From Brienomyrus brachyistius (lineage: Eukaryota > Chordata > Actinopteri > Osteoglossiformes > Mormyridae), in NCBI RefSeq assembly GCF_023856365.1, contig NC_064533.1, positions 31,420,118 to 31,484,117 on the forward strand: a stretch of 64,000 nt of DNA, written 5' to 3'. Below, one piece after another: positions 1-10,600 of the stretch (the first letter of the stretch is position 1; each line of letters begins with the position of its first letter). The position numbers and the translations under genes are program-made. The notes beneath the pieces are model-generated. The model made no database searches. It was given only the letters and a program-made list of their open reading frames with translations, and was not told the DNA's origin.

Positions 1-107
1 GGCAGCTCCGACTCGGAGCACACCACGCCTGACGGGCAGGAGGCCGAGTTGGGCCTGGGCCCGGTGCCCGCCCTCTCGCCCTTCTCCTCGGGCTGTGACC
101 CTGCCAG
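1..107 (+). CDS. cnot4: CNOT4, internal coding exon (5' end cut by the window)
   Basis: Frame 1 is open from the first base and encodes about 35 residues, starting GSSDSEHTTPDG and ending LSPFSSGCDPA, plus two bases (AG) of a split codon. The donor is CCAG|GTGGG. The split codon is completed by the C that opens the next exon (746), giving Ser, so the phases agree. The exon lies just before the conserved IGNG stretch of CNOT4. This Ser/acidic segment does not match the human CNOT4 sequence I remember, so it is a lineage-specific or alternatively used part of the disordered linker after the RING and RRM domains. Its assignment rests on phase and position. The true exon start is outside the window. 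Confidence 0.75.
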
Positions 108-745
108 GTGGGCCACTTCCTGTTTCCACAGGAGCCATGCATGTGGGTGTTTGTTTTGGGTCTTGGGGGGTCACGCACTCTGTTTTGTGTAAGGGGCTAC
201 TTCCTGCTTGGGTGTGAATGTGGGGTCAGAATTACCCCATTTTACCCCTTTAAGTTTAGTGGCTATGCTTGGGTAACAGACCTCTGTGCATCTGAGTCTC
301 TCCCTTGACAGCAAAATGTATGTTTGTCCAAAAAAGGATGAGTGACTCCAGTCTTGGTCCTCTGTCAGCATATACGACCGTTTTGCCTTTATTCCAAACG
401 TGGTGGGTTTTGCTTTTAATGCGTCACAGTTTCTGGAAAGTTTTCTGCCCCTTTGCAACTAATTGGCACTAATACTAGAAAGAGGTGCTTTTTCCTGGAG
501 TGGTATTCTTTAATACTATATATAATGTTTTTGTGAAAGGTGTTACCCCATCAGTCTGAATGCCCCATCCCCACCCAGCCAAGAATGCCTGTGAACATAA
601 CATTAGCATACCATACCTTTCCTCTATGTAGTCGCCGTTCTGTCATATCATCTCCTCCCATGTGACCCTCCAGACCTCCCATGACCCTCATGCTATGGGT
701 GATTGAGTGTTTGATGCGCCCACTCACATCACGTTTCTCTTCCAG
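108..745 (+). other. CNOT4 intron
   Basis: GT...AG intron of 638 bp between two phase-compatible exons. The acceptor tract ends TTTCTCTTCCAG at 745. I see no element or conserved ORF in it; the open frames on both strands are short and unrelated to known proteins. Confidence 0.75.
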
Positions 746-803
746 CCCGAGCGACAAGCCCCCAGAAGCCATTAGCATAGGTAACGGGGAGAGCTTACCG
801 CTG
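746..803 (+). CDS. cnot4: CNOT4, short internal exon
   Basis: A 58-bp exon encoding SPSDKPPEAISIGNGESLPL (first codon split with the previous exon). It corresponds to the human CNOT4 region with DKPSDSLSIGNGDN; the DKP and SIGNG motifs are shared. It is flanked by a TTCCAG acceptor and a CTG|GTGAGT donor and ends in phase 0. In the family this is part of the low-complexity linker that follows the RRM and C3H-type zinc finger. There are no catalytic residues here; the exon marks the gene identity and the phase. Confidence 0.85.
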
Positions 804-1141
804 GTGAGTCTGACTGCTGCCTCACAATGGGCCCAGCCCCCCCCCCCCCCCCGCCCCATCCCCCGTTATGTACCAGTTTAGTGCATTTCTGGGGACACAT
901 GTCAGCATTTTCCCGAAAGTATCTGAAGGTTATTAGAAGAATCATAAGATTTTACTGCATCTGACAAGGATTTCTGATTCAGGAATTTGATCAGTGCAAC
1001 TCGAACATCATGTCAAAGATTATTTTTCTTTAATGTAGACATGCAATTGTACTGCAGTACATCCCTGTGTGATGACCTCTGGATGTCTGATTGGTCCCTC
1101 GGCTGTCACTCAGCCTTGCTAACTGCCCACCCCACCCTCAG
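804..1141 (+). other. CNOT4 intron with poly(C) run
   Basis: 338-bp intron. It contains a C-run at 837-852 just after the donor. The acceptor is CCCTCAG at 1141, chosen so that the next exon begins VSNSDSPSPPPG. No gene or mobile element is seen. Confidence 0.75.
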
Positions 1142-1397
1142 GTCTCCAATAGCGACTCGCCCTCGCCTCCCCCAGGCCTCTCCAAGCCCAGCCTGGTGGT
1201 CCCCATCAGCCTGTCCAACCTCACAGCACGCTCGCCCTTTGAGGGGGCGGCCGCAGAATCGCAGTCTCTCTTCTCCGACAACAGTAACTTCCGGCATCCC
1301 AACCCCCTACCTGGTGGCCACGCCCCCTTCCCTAGCTCCGCCCACAGCAACCCCGACTGGCCGACGGCGCCGGAGCCACAGAGCCTGTTCACGTCAG
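1142..1397 (+). CDS. cnot4: CNOT4, proline/serine-rich exon
   Basis: Encodes 85 residues plus one base. It opens with VSNSDSPSPPPGLSK, followed by ARSPFEGAAAESQSLFSDN, FRHPNPLPGG and DWPTAPEPQSLFTS. These align without gaps of note to human CNOT4 (SNSDTPSPPPGLSK, ARSPFEG, ESQSLFSDNFRHPNP, DWPTAPEPQSLFTS), so recognition is strong. The region is intrinsically disordered in the family. The donor is ACGTCAG|GTGGG, and the leftover G joins AC of the next exon to make the Asp of DTIPVSS. Relative to human there is an extra Ser-Asn before FRHPNP. Confidence 0.95.
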
Positions 1398-1876
1398 GTG
1401 GGCTAACTGAGCTGGGTTGTCTGTGGCCCCTCTGTCAGGCGCGGACTTAAATCCGGCTGCCTTTCCAGTCTGATACTGGGTACTTTGTATGCTGGTAATG
1501 TTTCTTAAATGCTTAAATTGAGGTTCCATAAAGGATGCATAAAATGTAGACTTTCATATTAACTTGGAGCTAGACCTGAGTAAATTGTTCTCATTAACCT
1601 TCTGATTCTTTTCAGTTTATTACACTGCTTTCAGACAAATAAATAATGTATTTGTAGGGGCAAATGGCCTGGCTTTAATTAACTTGCAGCCGGGTTCTAT
1701 GGCTGCGTCTATTATCAGAGTGACTCAGGACGTCTGCCCTGTGAAACTGGAGGAAATGTGGGTTTGAGCCTGTAGGGTTTTAGCCGAGGGTCTGCCTGCC
1801 CCCCCGGTGAGATTAGCTTGTATACCTTCTCCTGCATTTGCACTATGTGTAAGGCTGGGCTCCCCTCTCCCCACAG
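1398..1876 (+). other. CNOT4 intron
   Basis: 479-bp GT-AG intron. The acceptor is CTCCCCACAG at 1876. No repeats or RNA genes were recognised. Confidence 0.8.
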
Positions 1877-2311
1877 ACACCATACCAGTGTCGTCCTCCA
1901 CGGACTGGCAAGCGGCCTTCGGTTTCGACTCCTCCAAGCAGCAGGACGACGACCTGGGCTTCGACCCCTTCGACATCACCCGAAAGGCTCTGGCTGACCT
2001 CATTGAGAAGGAGCTGTCGGTTCAGGACCCCCTGCCCCCATCGCCAGGTGCCCTGCGTGGACCGCAGGCCAAAGGGGCCCCTGGTGCAGGCATCCAGCCC
2101 CCCCACCGCTCGGCCCAGCCGCTGCACCGTACCGTCTTTAACTCATTCAGCTTCCCTGGCCCGGCTGCCCGCTACCCCTGGGCCGGGCCGCCCACCCGGA
2201 ATCACCTGGCGCACCTTAACCACACGGCCAACGCCACCTCCAACAGCCACTTCCTGGACTTGAGTTTGCCAGCACAGCACAGCACTGGGCTGGGGGGCAT
2301 ACCCATCACAG
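1877..2311 (+). CDS. cnot4: CNOT4, large conserved C-terminal exon
   Basis: CNOT4 is the E3 ubiquitin ligase that associates with the CCR4-NOT deadenylase complex and acts in mRNA decay and co-translational quality control. This exon supplies 144 residues of the C-terminal regulatory region. Motifs visible are TIPVSSSTDWQAAFGF, DDLGFDPFDITRKALADLI followed by EKELSVQD, then NSFSFPGPAARYPW, HLNHTANATSNSHFLDL and STGLGGIP, all close to human CNOT4. The segment between SVQD and NSFSFPG is shorter and richer in Pro/Gly than the human one. The exon ends ACA G|GTGAGG; the G pairs with AG of the next exon to give Glu. If the donor is not used, the frame runs ten codons into the intron and stops at 2343. 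The RING and RRM domains must lie upstream of the window. Confidence 0.97.
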
Positions 2312-3756
2312 GTGAGGGCGGCATCTGGGATCAACGCCACTAGGTGGCAGTATCACTCCCCGGGTACTTGAAGTTACTGATGCCTTCCATCCCAGCCTTC
2401 CACTAGAGAAACCCCCAAGTGTGGGTGGCACTGAAAATGTCATGCTGTCGATCAGTGACTTAGTCATGTATTGATTGGTCACTTCGGATTGATGATTTTA
2501 TTGCTTTGTTGGTTTAAACTGGTCAGTGATTTGCAGCAAAGGGTAATCCCGCCCACCTGCCTTATTCTCATCAGAATTATTCAGTTATTAGAGGCAGAAT
2601 ACAACACTGACGTACATCGCTTCCGAAATGCACTGAGATAAGATCTCATGTTCTGTGTTGTCGGAATAGCATATCAGCGTTGCAGAGCTAATTATGTAAT
2701 TAAGGCAGAGCTGGGTGTAGAACACAGCCTTAGGCTGGAGGATGACATGCTTCTCAGGGGGTGCCATCGTCGATTCGCCAGCTCTCCCCTTTGGGACGGT
2801 TACAGGTTGGTGACCTGTTAGCCAGAGTGGGATTCCTGTGGCCCACACATGCACACACACTCTGTGGTGGTGGGATGTGAAGGCCATGACTTGTCCAGGA
2901 AACGCGTCTTGCACTCATCTCCCCGGCCTTGAAGATATCAGCCGGAGAGCGGCGGGCCCGTGCCGTTGCCCTGGGTTACATATGGTCGCTTCAGGATCGC
3001 TGACCTCTCTGCGGACCGTCTGACAGGAATCTGGGAGGGAGCCAAAGCATGGACTTTCCGAGGGTCCCTGAGGACTAGGTTGGGAAATACTGAACTGGAA
3101 GGTAGTGAGCAGAGGTTTTTGGGAGGTGGAGGGGACCCTGAAACCTATGTGACTGAACGTGGTGTCTCCTCCTGCACTGTGTAGTTAACACTGTGGCTGC
3201 ATTGGGTCGTGGGGTACCGGCCGTGTCTGTCTGTCTAGTAGGACTGGGCAACATTAAAAATAATAATAATAATAACAAAAAACTTTTAACAAAGTGTCGG
3301 GATAAACGATGATGTCGTTGTCCAACGCCTACTCCCTCTGCTGCTCATCAGATTTTTAATCTTTGTAGAAAATGACTCTATTGGCACGTCAGATTTGATT
3401 TAAAAAGTCGACTGTCTAAAGCTGTGATTCACAAATATTCGTTAAGTCCTGGCTGCGTACAATTATAATCGAAGTTTACATGCCTTCACCTCCAATCTGT
3501 GGAGTCAAAAAAATATATATATTGTTTTTTAGCAGTGATTGCCAGTTAGTCACTTCCAGATGTCAATGCCAGGTTACTTGTCTATTATTGATTATCGATA
3601 ATACTGTTATCTCCCAGCTCTAATGTCTAGTTTGAATCTGACCCAACCTGCACTGCTGGTTGAGACAAGCAGTTATGGGTAATTGATAGTCGCATAATTT
3701 ATGTAAATACAGCAAGTGACTGAAATATTGGTCAACTGGAAGAGCTCCTTAAATTG

Positions 3757-3787
<31 letters not shown>

Positions 3788-6700
3788 TCAGTATAGACCA
3801 TTTTGGATTGATTGCGAATTTGCCGCTCTCCTTATCTTCTGCCATAAATGGTGGACTCAGCATGAGTCTTTCCGGTCTTTATGGATTTTTTTAGTCGGGG
3901 GAAGGGGGGGAGGGTTCCTGTTATTCCTTTTGTACATGGGGGGGCCCTGAGAAAATGCTTTTGTGGCATGGTGGTACGATGCAGTGCAGTTCCAGATGTG
4001 GTCACAAGGTGTCACTGCAGTGTAATAGCTGTTATGGGAAGGTCCCAATTATTCCATTATTTTGACGGACTAATTTGTATGTATATTAGCTTTGCACAGG
4101 GCCTTTTAATTGGTTTGATAAATATGTGGTAACACGCATCTATTTGCATGTGCCGACTTACATATGCTGCATCGTCGCATGTATAATCAGCTGCAGTGTT
4201 TGTACTGCTTTGGTCTCAATTTTCTCTAATGGCCTTTGTCCTGGTGCGTCACGCGAGAGGCTGACTGTCATCAATCATGGCGAATAAGCCGCTCCATAAG
4301 CTGCTAATGCGGGGGCTGGCTGCAAAAGTCGCGTCACCATATTATGCTAGGTGGGTGGCGTTGGTTTTTAAAAGCGCCCAGCTCGGGTTAGAGGATATTT
4401 CCTGGAATTACCTCCCCAAGCTGCTGCCGCTTCGTTTCCTGAACGTTTCTGGAATGTTTCTGCAATGTTAGTAACGCTTCTGTCCTCGGCGCAGGGTCAG
4501 TCTGGCTTTCTCGGTTTGGGGGAAGTTTAAGCATACAGTGAATTGCATTTTGGGAGGCAGAGCAGAGCATGTTGCCGCGGCTCAGCGTCATGCAGTAGCC
4601 AGCTATCTCAAAGGCAGCAGCTTGGTGCCCCTGCGCCACACCCTGCCGCCCATCCAGGCAACATGTTAATAATTCGGGGCGTCTTGAAATCACTGGTGAG
4701 CTGCTAGACGCTTCTCGCACGGGACTCCTAAAGCCCGGATCCACCTGAGAACATTAATAATGCCTCTCTTGTCCATCTGTTATTCTCTCTTCTCACTATG
4801 GGAATGACGGATTTCTCTTTATGGTCATGGAGTCGGGGGGGGGGGTTTAGAGATTTTTAGAGCTGCGGGCACCAAAAGCAACAAAACAATAAAACTTTCA
4901 TAGGGAAGGGAGACTTGTTTCAAAGCTTGGTTTAAAGCTGAAGGGCTGGGTGACTGTCCAGAAACAGCTTATCTCGTCCCCAGGCTTCTGTGCTCTGCAG
5001 CAGAGGGCAGTTTCACCGCAGTCCCTTAGAAGCCAGAAGAGCCCTCAGATTGCTATGATGATGTTTTCACACGGAGTCTGTAAGACTGTAAGGCAGTGAA
5101 TTTCGGGGGCACAGATTAGTCTTGCTGCGATCTGTGCGTAATGAGGTTTTGTGCGTAACAAGGTTTCGCAGGGAAATGTTGTAGAAACGTAAATTTCCTT
5201 CCTGGTGTTTGCAAACAGCTTGTTTAGTTGCTTCACCCGCAAATGAGTAACCAAGCCCTCTTTGAATGTAGCCTGTCGGCTGTGCAAGAGCCCCCCCGCA
5301 CCCCCCAGCGTGCAGGCTGTACGGAGGCACACATCATCCACCGCGCATGGCAATTAGCATTAGCTGCTAATGCGCGATCGGTGACTCATCACGCCGAGTC
5401 TCTCCCTCCTCCACAGTGACGCCTCCATCTCTCTCCTGCCAGCTAACGGCCGGCCCTGTCGGGGGCCCGCAAGCGGCGCCCTTAGGCTTCACCAGCTGCA
5501 TCTGCCCATTCGCTCCTCCGGCCTTGTGGCTTGTTGCCGGCCTGGCTGTGCATTTTGATTGGCTGGCCGCGGGGTGGCACATGAGCCCATTGGCCACCTG
5601 CCCCCCTCCCCAGGTTACTTCAAGCAGAAGAAATGAATAGTGCGCGCAGCCACCTGGGAGAGCAGAGCCCTCTGTGACCGAACGCATTCGGCGCCCTGCC
5701 CACTACCCCTCCACCAGCCCATGTGACTGGTGATCCCCAGTCACTTGGAGAGGCGTCCGGCTATTTACTCCCCCAGAAGAAATGCGTTTGGAATGTTCTA
5801 GAAGTGCCCCCACCCCCAGCAATACTGTGATAAACGAGCCCTGGGCCTGTAAAGATTTCTGCCGTCTGATGAAACGTTGACTCCGCAGTTGTGGTCGACT
5901 CTGAGCACCTACATTATTTATAAGGTGAACCCAACTACAGAAATAACCCAGAACACAAGCTGCTGCCTGCTCTGTTTGTCTTAGTGGCCACGATTTTGGA
6001 TCCCCTCCATCTGACCCGCTTTGTCCCCTCTCTCTCCCCCTCTGCCCGTGAGCGAGTCAGACGCCGCGTCTCGCTGCAAGTGTGTGATTAAGCATTTATT
6101 TAGAGCAAGACAAGGTTGACGCAACACCTGAATCGGCTTTTAAGCCCTGCTGAGCTGGAGGACGTCGGCTGGAGGCCTCGACCGGGACGGCTGGCACTCG
6201 GCACGGCGCGGATCTGCCTCTAGACGGCGCGAATAATGCCAGCCGCTCGTTTGTCTCACGTTGGGTCGCCGTGGTTAGTATCAGGCTAATGGGAGAGAGC
6301 GATTGTGGGTAAGAAGGGGTGAGCCTCACCTCATCTGGTTAATGAGCCAGTGGCAGCGCCACCCGTAAATGCCGATGTCCTGATGTATGACTTGGTATCA
6401 AACCCCCCCCCCGTGATCTCGCATCACACCATTCCCGTGTGTGTGTTTGATGAGCAGAAAGTTATAAGGACTTTCTGGAGAGAGCTGAGCGTCTGAATGC
6501 CAGCCGCTTGTCCCCTTTACAGTTCGCCATCAGCCGGTGCTCCAAGCGGCTCGATCTGAAATGACTCGCGTTCAAGTGGCATGCAAGATAGCAGGGCTTC
6601 CCCGATGGGAGCTCCATCCGTTTGAACAAGGTGCACGCCCCCCCCTCTCCCCTCCCCCCCAGCAGAAAGCATCTTTCCTTGACAAGCTTAGCGCTCCCTA

Positions 6701-7400
6701 AAACTGAAGCTCCTGGAAGCAGCTTGTGTCTTCATCTCCGCCATCGCTCAGCCCCCCCCCCCCAACCAAACACACTCCCTCTCACGTTCCGCCCCCTCCT
6801 GGGTGACTCTGGAAGACATCTTGAAGTGTCAGACTTGCTGAAGGCTGCTTGCCTGATGTACCCCCCGTTCCCTAAAAGGGAGGCACCACAGGCATTGATG
6901 AAAGGCCCCTCCCAGCTGGCAGTCTACCAGTGATTCATGTTCACGTTATAGCACTAACTGTCATGTCAGGAAGGATCAAAATCTACTTCTAAAAAAAACC
7001 GTTAATTGAAACCCAACTCCGCCATACCACCATTTTCAGTTACACCATCAGGGCTTCTTTGCTACACTTGGTTTTGCAAGTGAATGAAGGGTGTTTTGAA
7101 GTAATGTCAAGGGCTGGGTGTTAGGCAGGCGTTCTACTTAGGGATGTGCTGGACGGAGTCGTCTCAACACTAATTAGACAGCCCAAAATTGCTTCTGGCT
7201 TGCCGATGTCATAAAATGCTAATTTTTCTACCGTAGTTTTAATGAAGATTAAGTATTTTGTAACCTATGATATTCATTGATATCCGGGACATTCATTATC
7301 TGCCTTAATTGCATCAGGATAATCTGATTGCTTCTGATTGGTGTCAAAAGTAGTTCTGTCCTCTGACAGTAGGGGGCACCTCTTCTCTTTATTTTTGCAG
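2312..7400 (+). other. CNOT4 intron (5.1 kb), mostly unique sequence
   Basis: Donor GTGAGG, acceptor TTTTTGCAG at 7400. It contains a 26-nt poly(T) run at 3757-3782, short G- and C-runs (for example 4835-4846 and 6753-6763) and a small AT-rich palindromic stretch near 5350-5375. No SINE, LINE or conserved coding frame was recognised. All open frames are short and look like chance. Confidence 0.7.
3757..3782. repeat. Poly(T) tract
   Basis: 26 uninterrupted T on the + strand, which could be the A-tail of an old minus-strand retrotransposon. No recognisable body is attached. Confidence 0.8.
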
Positions 7401-7634
7401 AGGGAAGCAGCTCAGTAGAAAGTATAAATGTGAAAGAATGGCAGGACGGCCTCAGGGCACTGCTACCTAACATCAACATCAACTTTGGGGGACTTCCGAA
7501 CTCGTCGTCCTCTTCTTCATCCTCCTCATCCTCCAGCGTCAACCACACGGGGGCGCCAGTCGGCTCGGGGGGTGTCTCGCACAGTCTGAGCTGGGACGGG
7601 ACGGCCAGTTGGATGGACCCAGCTATTATAACAG
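7401..7634 (+). CDS. cnot4: CNOT4 exon with poly-Ser tract and EWQDGLRALLPNININFG motif
   Basis: Encodes EGSSSVESINVKEWQDG, then LRALLPNININFGGLPN, a run of 12 consecutive Ser, and a tail ending SHSLSWDGTASWMDPAIIT. Human CNOT4 has the same VKEWQDGLRALLPNININFGG block and the SLSWD/DPAIIT end, but only a short Ser cluster, so the poly-Ser run is expanded here. The Ser codons are mixed (TCG, TCC, TCT, TCA, AGC), which argues against a recent single-codon slippage. The VKEWQDGLRALL stretch looks like an amphipathic helix. Metazoan NOT4 is known to carry a CAF40/CNOT9-binding motif in its C-terminal region, and this helix is a plausible candidate (inference). Both junctions are in phase (G+AG before, G+GT after). 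Confidence 0.95.
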
Positions 7635-10600
7635 GTAATTACCCTGGAGGCAGCTTGGGAGAAGCAGTTCAGGGGCGCTTTCAGTTAATGCTGCCTCTTC
7701 AAAGCAGCATCTCTCATACTGTAGTAAGATGGGGGGTTTCCATGACGATGTGCCATTATGTAATAATTCCCCATTTAACATCGGAGTGTTGGCAGTCTCT
7801 GCTGGCTTCTTCACGTGTAGCTCCGTGTTCTTCACGCTTCTGCGTGGAGGCCGCGTGTTCATTTGCTCTGACACGTGTTAAACGCACAGCTGCCCTGCAC
7901 TGTGGTGGCTGAGGGCTCTGCTCCCCCGCTCCGCCAGGCGCTTAGGGTAATGCAGGAAGGGCTCTGCTCCCCCGCCCCGCCTGGCGCTTAGGGTAACGCA
8001 GGAAGGGCTCTGCTCCCCCACTCCTCCAGGCACTTAGGGTAACGCAGGAAGGGCTCTGCTTCCCCGCTCCGCCAGGCGCTTAGGGTAACGCATGAAGGGC
8101 TCTGCTCCCCCGCTCCGCCAGGCGCTTAGGGTAACGCATGAAGGGCTCTCCTGCCCCGCTCCGCCAGGCGCTTAGGGTAACGCATGAAGGGCTCTCCTGC
8201 CCCGCTCCGCCAGGCGCTTAGGGTAACGCATGAAGGGCTCTGCTCCCCCGCTCCGCCAGGCGCTTAGGGTAACGCATGAAGGGCTCTCCTGCCCCGCTCC
8301 GCCAGGTGCTTAGGGTAACGCATGAAGGGCTCTGCTCCCCCGCTCCGCCAGGCGCTTAGGGTAATGCAGGAAGGGCTCTGCTCCCCCGCACCGCCAGGCG
8401 CTTAGGGTAACGCAGGAAGGGCTCTGCTCCCCCGCTCCTCCAGGCGCCTAGGGTAACGCAGGAAGGGCTCTGCTCCCCCGCTCCACCAGGCGCTTAGGGT
8501 AACGCAGGAAGGGCTCTGCTCCCCCGCTCCGCCAGGCGCTTAGGGTAACGCAGGAAGGGCTCTGCTCCCCCGCTCCGCCAGGCGCTTAGGGTAACGCAGG
8601 AAGGGCTCTGCTCCCCCGCTCCGCCAGGCGCTTAGGGTAACGCATGAAGGGCTCTGCTCCCCCGCTCCGCCATGCGCTTAGGGTAACGCATGAAGGGCTC
8701 TGCTCCCCCGCTCCGCCATGCGCTTAGGGTAATGCATGAAGGGCTCTCCTGCCCCGCTCCGCCAGGCGCTTAGGGTAACGCATGAAGGGCTCTGCTCCCC
8801 CACTCCGCCAGGCGCTTAGGGTAACGCATGAAGGGCTCTGCTCCCCCGCTCGGCCAGGCGCTTAGGGTAATGCATGAAGGGCTCTGCTCCCCCGCTCCTC
8901 CAAGCGCTTAGGGTAACGCATGAAGGGCTCTGCTCCCCCGCTCCTCCAGGCACTTAGGGTAATACATGAAGGACTCTGCTCCCCCGCTCCTCCAGGCACT
9001 TAGGGTAACGCAGGAAGGGCTCTGCTTCCCCACTCCTCCAGGCGCTTAGGGTAACGCAGGAAGGGCTCTGCTCCACCAGGCGCTTATGGTAACGGAGGAA
9101 GGGCTCTGCTCCCCTGCTCCGCCAGGCGCTTAGGGTAACACGTGAAGGTCTCTGCTCCCCTGCTCCTCCAAGCGCTTAGGGTAACACGTGAAGGGCTCTG
9201 CTCCCCCGCTCCTCCAGGCACTTAGGGTAACGCAGGGAGGGCTCTGCTCCCCCGCTCCTCCAGGCACTTAGGGTAACGCAGGGAGGGCTCTGCTCCCCCA
9301 CTCCTCCAGGCACTTAGGGTAACGCAGGAAGGGCTCTGCTCCGCCAGGCGCTTAGGGTAACGCAGGAAGGGCTCTGCTCCGCCAGGCGCTTAGGGTAACG
9401 CAGGAAGGGCTCTGCTCCGCCAGGCGCTTAGGGTAACGCAGGAAGGGCTCTGCTCCGCCAGGCGCTTAGGGTAACGCAGGAAGGGCTCTGCTCCGCCAGG
9501 CGCTTAGGGTAACGCAGGAAGGGCTCTGCTCCGCCAGGCGCTTAGGGTAACGCAGGAAGGGCTCTGCTCCGCCAGGCGCTTAGGGTAACGCAGGAAGGGC
9601 TCTGCTCCGCCAGGCGCTTAGGGTAACGCAGGAAGGGCTCTGCTCCGCCAGGCGCTTAGGGTAACGCAGGAAGGGCTCTGCTCCGCCAGGCGCTTAGGGT
9701 AACGCAGGAAGGGCTCTGCTCCGCCAGGCGCTTAGGGTAACGCAGGAAGGGCTCTGCTCCGCCAGGCGCTTAGGGTAACGCAGGAAGGGCTCTGCTCCGC
9801 CAGGCGCTTAGGGTAACGCAGGAAGGGCTCTGGTCCGCCAGGCGCTTAGGGTAGCGCAGGAAGGGCTCTGCTCCCCCGCTCCTCCTGGCGCTTAGGGTAA
9901 TGCAGAAAGGGCTCTGCTCTGCCAGGCGCTTAGGGTAATGCAGGAAGGGCTCTGCTCCTCCGCTCCGCCAGGCACGTAGGGTAACACATGAAGGGCTCTG
10001 CTCCCCCGCTCCGCCAGGCACGTAGGGTAACACATGAAGGGCTCTGCTCTTTTCTTAATGGCCTTTTCCCCCCTTTTGTTTTTCTCCTTTGACTTTTGTC
10101 CATGCTCTCCAGAATTGTGAGCTTGGATTTTTACCACTGTAAAGAACTGGACTGTCACATGCACACACACATACACACACACACTTACTTGTATTCATAT
10201 CTGTGAATACAACCTTAACCGTAAGCACCTCACCAAAACACGCATTTTTAGCTTTTGATTGCATTCACTTACTTTTTATAAGATTGAGGTTTATATGGAA
10301 AAACGTCCCCACAAACTAAAAAAAGTAACATTTTACCACGATGTGATAAATGCAAAGACGCGCGCACGCAGCTGGGCCCACGCCTTCGGCTGCTTACCGC
10401 CTGTTCTCGGCTCACTTGTGCTGCTTTGGAGGTTCAATGCTTCTTCCTGTAATGTTTTGTGCTGGAGGCTGACGCCATCCCCAGCATCCCGCCTCCTCTC
10501 CAGGCCGGATTCCGTAATCGAAACCGGCACCAAACCCGCCAGGCTCCGCTCGAAAAGGATCGATGCAGCCAATTAAAAGTGATGCCCTGCCCCCGTAAAG

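Noticed and set aside
7913..10049. CRISPR-like or interstitial telomere array
   Set aside because: Units are contiguous without variable spacers. TTAGGG occurs once per 38-46 bp, not in tandem, so it is a minisatellite.
9770..10182. Overlapping minus-strand frames with Leu/Arg/Ser-rich repeats
   Set aside because: They translate the end of the minisatellite in two frames.
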